Shown here piece after piece: positions 40,631 to 45,941 of a DNA stretch of 45,941 nt (the first letter of the stretch is position 1; every line of letters begins with the position of its first letter). Under the pieces are notes generated by a model, which made no database searches, had not been told where the DNA came from, and saw only the letters and a list, made by a program, of their open reading frames with translations. A program made the position numbers and the translations under genes. Source of the stretch: Deltaproteobacteria bacterium RIFOXYD12_FULL_55_16 (lineage in GTDB: Bacteria; Desulfobacterota; Desulfobulbia; Desulfobulbales; Desulfurivibrionaceae); assembly GCA_001799255.1 (NCBI GenBank), contig MGTC01000031.1:1-45941 (forward strand), given 5' to 3'.

Positions 40631-42557
40631 GCTGCACGCAGACAGATTTATGAGAGCCTTCATGTCATATCTTCACTTGCTGGTGGCAGCCGGGTTGTTT
40701 CTCTGTCTGACCGGCGGGAGTGCCTTGCCAGTTCGGGCAGCCCAGGATCCCTTTCCCCTTTATGACTGCATCGCGCCCAATGTCGCTTTCTGGCGGGATA
40801 TCTATGGCCGCTATCCCGCCAGCCAGGGGGTTCTCCACGACAAGCGGGATCTGAGCCTTGTCTATGAGGTGCTGGAGGTTGAGGGAATCTGGGAGAACGG
40901 CGCGCGGGAACGGGATCGGCAGAAGATAGAAAAGGCCAGGGAGAGGTATCAGGAAATCCTCAAGGTGCTTGCCTCAGGCGCATCCCCGCAAAACGGGGAA
41001 GAAAAACGGGTGGCTGGGCTTTTTGGCCCCAAGGCCACGGCCGATGATTTCCGGACGGCCCAGGATAATATCCGTTTTCAGTCCGGCCAGAAGGACAACT
41101 TCCGGGCCGGTCTGATCCGTTCTGGCGCTTATCTGGAGGAGATCAAGCAGATCATGGCAAGTTACGGGGTACCCGAGGATCTCGCCTATCTGCCCCATGT
41201 GGAATCATCCTTCAACTATAAGGCGTACAGCAAGTTCGGCGCGGCCGGGATCTGGCAATTTACTGAAGCCTCCGGCAAGCAGTTCATGCTGGAGGTGAAC
41301 TATGCCATTGACGAGCGGCGCGACCCGCTCAAGGCCACCCATGCCGCAGCCAGAATGCTCAGGCATAATTACGAGTTGCTCGGCACCTGGCCTCTGGCGT
41401 TGACCGCCTATAATCACGGGATCAACGGCATGTTGCGGGCCAAGGCGGCCAAGGGCAATTATGAAAAGATTTTTCAGGAGCATGAAAGCGAACTGTTCAA
41501 GTTTGCCTCGCGAAATTTCTATTCGGAGTTTCTGGCCGCCAGAGAGGTGGCCAAAAACCACCAGGCCTTCTTCGGCCAGCTCCGCCTTGAGCCGCCGGTC
41601 AACAGCAAGACCGTACCCCTGCCCAATTATGCCCTGCTCAGCGATCTGCTCAAACATCTCAAGGTTGACCAGGAAACCTTCAAGGCCTTGAATCCGGCCT
41701 TGCGCGAACCGGTGTATCTGGGCCAGAAACTGATTCCCAAAGGCTACGAGGTTCGGGTGCCGCAGCAGGGCAAGGCTGTGCGCCTGGCGGATAATATCCC
41801 GCCGGAGATTCTCAAAGAGGGTCAGACCCAGGCCACCATCTATCAGGTGCGGCAGGGAGACACCGCCTTTGCCATCGCCCGGCAGCATGGAATTACGGTG
41901 GCAGAGCTTTTGCGGGACAACGAGCTTGATGAGCAGACGGTACTCTGCCCCGGCCAGAACCTGCGCATTCCGGGGTCGGGCAAAAAACTGGAGGGTGCGC
42001 AGGGTGCGACGCGAGCAGGCCAGCCGCAGGCCGCCGTAAAACCGGAAGAACCGACGTCAGCGCCGGCTATCGGCGCGCAGTGTCCTCCCCTCAAACCGGC
42101 CAAGGTTCTGGGTAATCTAGGGGTAGAGGTCGTTAAAAAACAGGGCAAGGCCTATGGCCTAGTCCGGGTAGAGGCAGAAGAAACCCTGGGGCATTACGCG
42201 CGCTGGCTCGGGGTGCGGGCCTGGGATCTGCGCCGATTGAACGGCTTGCGTTACGAACAGGCCCTGGCAGTGAATCAGCAGCTCAAGATTCCTCTGGTCA
42301 AGGGAGGCAAGGAGCGGTTCGAGGCCCAGCGCTATGAGTTTCACAAGGAAATGGTGGAGGATTTCTTTGCCGCCTACCGGCTGTTGGAAGGCACCCGCAC
42401 CTACCTGGTGAAGCAGGGGGATACCCTTTGGTCCTTGTGTCAGAAAGAATTTGAGCTGCCTTTCTGGCTGCTCAAGAAATACAATCCCGCCGTTGACTTT
42501 GCCCAGCTGAAGCCGGGCCTGCGCCTGGTGGTGCCGCAAGTAACCGCGATCCGCTGA
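40620..42557 (+). CDS. MltD-like lytic transglycosylase with LysM domains
   Basis: A protein of 645 residues. A signal peptide (YLHLLVAAGLFLCLTGGSAL) is followed by an SLT domain with the likely catalytic Glu195 (YLPHVESSFNY) and KFGAAGIWQF, then LTAYNHGINGM. LysM repeats lie at about 409-452 (YQVRQGDTAFAIARQHGI) and about 595-640 (YLVKQGDTLWSLCQKEF), with a degenerate LysM-like segment near 515-560. It cleaves peptidoglycan in the periplasm or at the outer membrane. Starts at 40620, 40650 and 40662 are possible; the longest overlaps the sulfite reductase-like gene, suggesting coupling. pepN follows after 18 bases. Confidence 0.93.
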   Translation: MRFRLHADRFMRAFMSYLHLLVAAGLFLCLTGGSALPVRAAQDPFPLYDCIAPNVAFWRDIYGRYPASQGVLHDKRDLSLVYEVLEVEGIWENGARERDRQKIEKARERYQEILKVLASGASPQNGEEKRVAGLFGPKATADDFRTAQDNIRFQSGQKDNFRAGLIRSGAYLEEIKQIMASYGVPEDLAYLPHVESSFNYKAYSKFGAAGIWQFTEASGKQFMLEVNYAIDERRDPLKATHAAARMLRHNYELLGTWPLALTAYNHGINGMLRAKAAKGNYEKIFQEHESELFKFASRNFYSEFLAAREVAKNHQAFFGQLRLEPPVNSKTVPLPNYALLSDLLKHLKVDQETFKALNPALREPVYLGQKLIPKGYEVRVPQQGKAVRLADNIPPEILKEGQTQATIYQVRQGDTAFAIARQHGITVAELLRDNELDEQTVLCPGQNLRIPGSGKKLEGAQGATRAGQPQAAVKPEEPTSAPAIGAQCPPLKPAKVLGNLGVEVVKKQGKAYGLVRVEAEETLGHYARWLGVRAWDLRRLNGLRYEQALAVNQQLKIPLVKGGKERFEAQRYEFHKEMVEDFFAAYRLLEGTRTYLVKQGDTLWSLCQKEFELPFWLLKKYNPAVDFAQLKPGLRLVVPQVTAIR

Positions 42558-42575
42558 CCTTTCTGGAGTAATGCC

Positions 42576-45215
42576 ATGCCCGCCCAGCCCAACACCATCC
42601 TGCTCAAGGATTACCGTCCGCCTGCCTACCTGATCGAAGAGGTGGCGCTCTGGATAGATCTGTTCGAGGAGCGGGCGCGGGTCTGTTCCCGCCTGCTCTG
42701 CCGTCGCAACGTGCAGACCGCGCCTGAGACCCCCCTTGTTCTCCAGGGCCGAAAGCTGGCGCTCAAGTCCCTCACCCTGGACGGCCTGGCCCTGAGCCCG
42801 GATCAGTATCGGCTCGACGAGGAAACCCTCACCATCTTGCTTGCGCCGGAACGGTTCGTCCTGGCCGTTGAAACCGAGATCTACCCCCAAAGCAATACCT
42901 CTCTCGACGGGTTGTACCGCTCAAGCGGCAATTTCTGCACCCAGTGCGAGGCCGAGGGCTTCCGCAAGATCACTTATTTTCTCGACCGGCCCGATGTCCT
43001 GGCCCGCTACGAGGTCATCATCACGGCGGAGCAGCAACGCTATCCGGTGCTGCTGGCCAATGGCAATCTGCTCGAAGCCGGAGAGCTGCCCGAAGGCCGC
43101 CATTACGCGCGCTGGCAGGATCCGTACCCTAAGCCCTCCTATCTTTTTGCCATGGTGGCGGGTAATCTGGCCCGAATCGCTGACACCTTTCTCACCCGCT
43201 CCGGCCGGGCGGTCGCGCTGGAGATCTATGTGGAGGCGCATAACCAGGACAGGTGCGCCCATGCCATGGCCTCGCTGATAAAGGCCATGCGCTGGGATGA
43301 GGAGACCTTTGGCCTGGAGTACGATCTTGCTCAGTACATGATCGTGGCGGTGGATGATTTCAACATGGGCGCCATGGAAAACAAGGGGCTCAACGTCTTC
43401 AACGCCAAATATGTGCTGGCCCGGCCAGATACCGCCACCGATGCCGATTACGAAGGGATCGAGGCGGTTATCGCCCACGAGTATTTCCACAACTGGACCG
43501 GCAACCGGGTCACCTGCCGGGACTGGTTCCAGTTGAGCCTCAAGGAAGGGCTTACCGTGTTCCGCGATCAGCAGTTTACCGCCGATCAGGTGTCAGCCGC
43601 CGTCAAGCGCATCCACGATGTCCGGCTGCTGCGCAATGTGCAGTTCCCCGAGGATGATGGGCCCATGGCCCATCCGGTGCGGCCAGATTCCTACCTGGAG
43701 ATCAACAATTTCTACACCGTCACCATCTACGAAAAAGGGGCCGAGATCATCCGGATGCTCCACACCCTGCTTGGGCCGGAACTGTTCCGACAGGGGCTGG
43801 CCCTGTATCTGACGCGGCATGACGGTCAAGCCGCCACCACCGATGATTTTATCCAGGCCATGGCCGAGGTCTCGGGCCGCGATCTTGCCCAGTTCAAACG
43901 CTGGTACACCCAGGCCGGCACCCCGCGTCTGGTCGTGCAAAGCAAGTACGATGCCCAGACCCGCACCTGTACCCTGAGTCTGGCGCAAAGCACCCCGGCC
44001 ACGGCTGGCCAGCCGGAAAAGGAGCCGCTTCATATCCCGGTGGCCCTCGCCCTCCTGGACAGCCAGGGCAGAGAGCTGCCCCTGATCTGCCACCAGCGGC
44101 AGGGGGAAGCGGAGCGCGGCCTGTTTGAGCTGCGCGGCGCCAGGGAGAGCCTCAGGTTTGAGGCGGTGGCGGAAAAGCCGCGCCTTTCGCTGTTGCGCAA
44201 TTTTTCCGCGCCGCTGAAGGTGGAATATGCCTGTACTGAGGAAGAGCTGCTCTTTCTCTTTCGCCACGATCAGGATCCCTTCAACCGCTGGGAGGCGGGG
44301 CAATGTCTGGCCAGCCGCCTGCTGCTGGGGCTGGTGGCGGATTTTCGGCACAATCGCCCTCTGGTGCTGGAGGAAAGGTTTATCGCGGCCTGTGCCGGTC
44401 TGCTTGAGGAAGAAGGCGGGCTTGAAAAGGCCTTCCTCACCCTCTTGCTCACCCTGCCCTCTGAAGAGTATCTGGCCGAACAGATGGCGATAGTGGATAT
44501 CGAGGCAATCCATGCCGCCCGCACCTTTGCCCGGCAGACCCTGGCCCGCTCCCTGCGGCCCCTGTGGGAGAAAACGTATCAAGTCAATCGGGCCACAGGC
44601 CCATACCGTTACGAGCCGGGTCTGGCGGGACAGAGGGCGTTGCGCAACCTCTGTCTCGCCTACCTGATGACTATTGAAGACGAGGCGGCGGTCAAACTTA
44701 CCCTTGCCCAGTTTCGCGGGGCGGACAACATGACCGACCAGCTGGCCGCCTTTGCCGCCCTGGTTCATACCGCCCGCCCGGAGCGGCGTCAGGTCATGGC
44801 CGATTTTTACCAGCAGTGGCAAAATGATTCTCTGGTGCTGGACAAATGGTTTGCGGCACAGGCCACGGCCCCGCTGCCGGAAACCCTGGCCGAGGTGCAA
44901 GGGCTCATGGGGCATCCGGCCTTTCAGCTGAAGAACCCCAACAAGGTTCGCGCCCTGGTGGGCTCCTTTGCCGCAGGCAATCCCCTTTGTTTTCACGAGC
45001 CGTCCGGCAGGGGTTACACCTTTCTGGCCGAGCAGATTCTGGCCCTTGATCCACTCAATCCGCAGATTGCCGCTCGTCTGGCGGCCCGACTCGGACGGGG
45101 AGCGCGCTATGACGAGAACAGGCGCGCCTTGATGCGGGCCCAGCTTGAACGGCTTGCCGCCAGCCCATCGTTATCCAGGGATGTGTATGAGGTGGTGAGC
45201 AAGAGTCTGCGATGA
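42576..45215 (+). CDS. pepN: Aminopeptidase N
   Basis: A protein of 879 residues of the M1 family, a cytoplasmic zinc aminopeptidase that finishes the breakdown of peptides. The exopeptidase motif GAMEN is at 265-269. The zinc site is His301-Glu302-x2-His305 with Glu324 (HEYFHNWTGNRVTCRDWF, then LKEG). The length and the N-terminal NTILLKDYRPPAYLIEEV match bacterial PepN. The C-terminal DUF3458-type domains are complete (FHEPSGRGYTFLAEQILALD). The ATG at 42576 has GGAG eight bases upstream. It works downstream of proteases such as Lon, though no regulatory link is visible. Confidence 0.97.
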   Translation: MPAQPNTILLKDYRPPAYLIEEVALWIDLFEERARVCSRLLCRRNVQTAPETPLVLQGRKLALKSLTLDGLALSPDQYRLDEETLTILLAPERFVLAVETEIYPQSNTSLDGLYRSSGNFCTQCEAEGFRKITYFLDRPDVLARYEVIITAEQQRYPVLLANGNLLEAGELPEGRHYARWQDPYPKPSYLFAMVAGNLARIADTFLTRSGRAVALEIYVEAHNQDRCAHAMASLIKAMRWDEETFGLEYDLAQYMIVAVDDFNMGAMENKGLNVFNAKYVLARPDTATDADYEGIEAVIAHEYFHNWTGNRVTCRDWFQLSLKEGLTVFRDQQFTADQVSAAVKRIHDVRLLRNVQFPEDDGPMAHPVRPDSYLEINNFYTVTIYEKGAEIIRMLHTLLGPELFRQGLALYLTRHDGQAATTDDFIQAMAEVSGRDLAQFKRWYTQAGTPRLVVQSKYDAQTRTCTLSLAQSTPATAGQPEKEPLHIPVALALLDSQGRELPLICHQRQGEAERGLFELRGARESLRFEAVAEKPRLSLLRNFSAPLKVEYACTEEELLFLFRHDQDPFNRWEAGQCLASRLLLGLVADFRHNRPLVLEERFIAACAGLLEEEGGLEKAFLTLLLTLPSEEYLAEQMAIVDIEAIHAARTFARQTLARSLRPLWEKTYQVNRATGPYRYEPGLAGQRALRNLCLAYLMTIEDEAAVKLTLAQFRGADNMTDQLAAFAALVHTARPERRQVMADFYQQWQNDSLVLDKWFAAQATAPLPETLAEVQGLMGHPAFQLKNPNKVRALVGSFAAGNPLCFHEPSGRGYTFLAEQILALDPLNPQIAARLAARLGRGARYDENRRALMRAQLERLAASPSLSRDVYEVVSKSLR

Positions 45216-45318
45216 AGTGACCTTTGTCTGAACTTCACCCTTGCAAAATTGCGGCAATCCGGTTAGTAAGGTGCCGCATCGTATTTTTTGACTTTACTGC
45301 CACAGGGAGAAAGCAAGT

Positions 45319-45882
45319 ATGTATTCCGCTTCTGATTTTCGCAAAGGGTTAAAGGTTCAGATCGACGGTGAACCGTATATCATGACGGATTTTTCATTTT
45401 CCAAGCCGGGCAAGGGCCAGGCCCTGTACCGCGCCCGTCTGCGGAACATGATCACCGGCAATGCCTTTGAAAAGACTTTTCGCTCCAACGACAAGCTGGA
45501 AAAGGCCGCGCTTGAGGAGCGAACCATGCAGTACCTCTACTGTCAGGGGGAGGAGTACATTTTTATGGACAACGCCTCCTTTGAGCAACTGGAGATATCC
45601 AAGGCGCAGCTTGGCGAGGCCACCAGCTTTCTCACCGACAATATGGATGTGGAGGTGTTGCAGTACAATGGCCGCCCCATCGGGGTTACCCTGCCCAACT
45701 TCGTCAACCTCAAGGTTACCCAGTCTGATCCGTGGGTCAAGGGGGATACCAGCGGCAGCGACTCCAAACCGGTAACCCTGGAAACCGGTTATGTGGTCCA
45801 GGTGCCGCCCTTTATCGAAGAAGGGGACAAGTTGCAGATCGACACCCGCACCGGGGCGTATGTGACCAGGGTAAAAGAATAA
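45319..45882 (+). CDS. efp: Translation elongation factor P
   Basis: A protein of 187 residues with three beta-barrel domains. It relieves ribosome stalling at polyproline stretches. The domain I loop reads SKPGKGQAL, so the tip residue is Lys32, as in E. coli EF-P, whose lysine is beta-lysylated by EpmA. No epmA or epmB is in the window. Domain II (RTMQYLYCQGEEYIFMDNAS) and domain III (LETGYVVQVPPFIEEGDKLQ, ending VTRVKE) are complete. The ATG at 45319 has AGGGAG upstream. A family I repeat begins four bases past the stop. Confidence 0.97.
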   Translation: MYSASDFRKGLKVQIDGEPYIMTDFSFSKPGKGQALYRARLRNMITGNAFEKTFRSNDKLEKAALEERTMQYLYCQGEEYIFMDNASFEQLEISKAQLGEATSFLTDNMDVEVLQYNGRPIGVTLPNFVNLKVTQSDPWVKGDTSGSDSKPVTLETGYVVQVPPFIEEGDKLQIDTRTGAYVTRVKE

Positions 45883-45885
45883 GCT

Positions 45886-45941
45886 GTAAACGTCCAGCAG
45901 CACAGCATCTGCTTTGTCATCGGCCTGCTCGTGTGCAACAG
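45886..45941 (+). repeat. Family I inverted-repeat element, copy 4 (cut by window end)
   Basis: It starts GTAAACGTCCAGCAG directly after efp and continues with CATCTGC, TTGTCATCGGC and TGTGCAA, closely following copy 2 at 20079. The far end is outside the window. Confidence 0.75.

Overview
The window is chromosomal bacterial DNA of moderate to high GC, densely packed with about 40 protein genes and almost wholly housekeeping in character. No rRNA, tRNA, CRISPR array, transposase, phage or plasmid gene was found. The gene set points to a Gram-negative anaerobe, most likely a Desulfobacterota (Desulfobulbales-like) bacterium. The grounds are a stand-alone small siroheme sulfite reductase-like protein, an amt-glnB unit with a sigma-54 promoter, rpsA-sppA-HU synteny, a SAP-domain/Cys-cluster mini-protein and a MltD-like LysM transglycosylase. 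This placement is inference from family knowledge, not from a search.

Layout. 1-3.2 kb: an AT-rich open frame runs off the left edge, followed on the minus strand by the ammonium unit amt-glnB-glutamine amidotransferase behind a clear GG-N10-GC sigma-54 promoter. 3.2-6.4 kb: a long spacer with a heptamer tandem repeat, a mini-protein, an unrecognised acidic helical protein, a three-helix membrane protein and a GlmU-like beta-helix protein. 6.5-10.2 kb: lon and mltG (+). 10.2-19.4 kb (-): a U32 protein, a GAF histidine kinase with a receiver-TPR regulator, guaA, guaB and a Ppx/GppA-like phosphatase. 19.4-24.5 kb: a YciO/TsaC-like protein (+), then HU, sppA, rpsA, a NUDIX hydrolase and a HAD nucleotidase (-). 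24.7-29.4 kb (+): an NMO-like flavoprotein, pcnB, bioB and bioF. 29.4-35.4 kb (-): a small unknown protein, an envelope-stress module (SHOCT, PepSY-like and ZraP/Spy-like proteins plus an OmpR-type two-component pair) and two methyltransferases. 35.7-45.9 kb: a DUF2058 protein, an RluA-type pseudouridine synthase, speA, the small sulfite reductase-like protein, a MltD-like transglycosylase, pepN and efp (+), with one unknown gene on minus.

The most distinctive content lies between the genes. Family I is a MITE/REP-like element with about 15-bp terminal inverted repeats (consensus near GTAAC-GTTCAGCAG). It has four copies, all just downstream of genes and two supplying the stop codon of the gene they follow. 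Family II occurs as two identical 57-bp copies inverted around guaA and two 70-bp copies 17 kb apart that differ at one base. Single long palindromes lie before bioB and after speA.

Other points worth checking are four phased TTGTGAA-like boxes between the two-component pair and the ZraP-like gene, a BioB with Ser at the usual [2Fe-2S] Cys97 position, an amidotransferase with a scrambled His-x-Glu motif, and a small ORF that overlaps the lon start. I did not find a convincing undescribed multi-gene system. The repeat families and the stress-module operator are the best leads.
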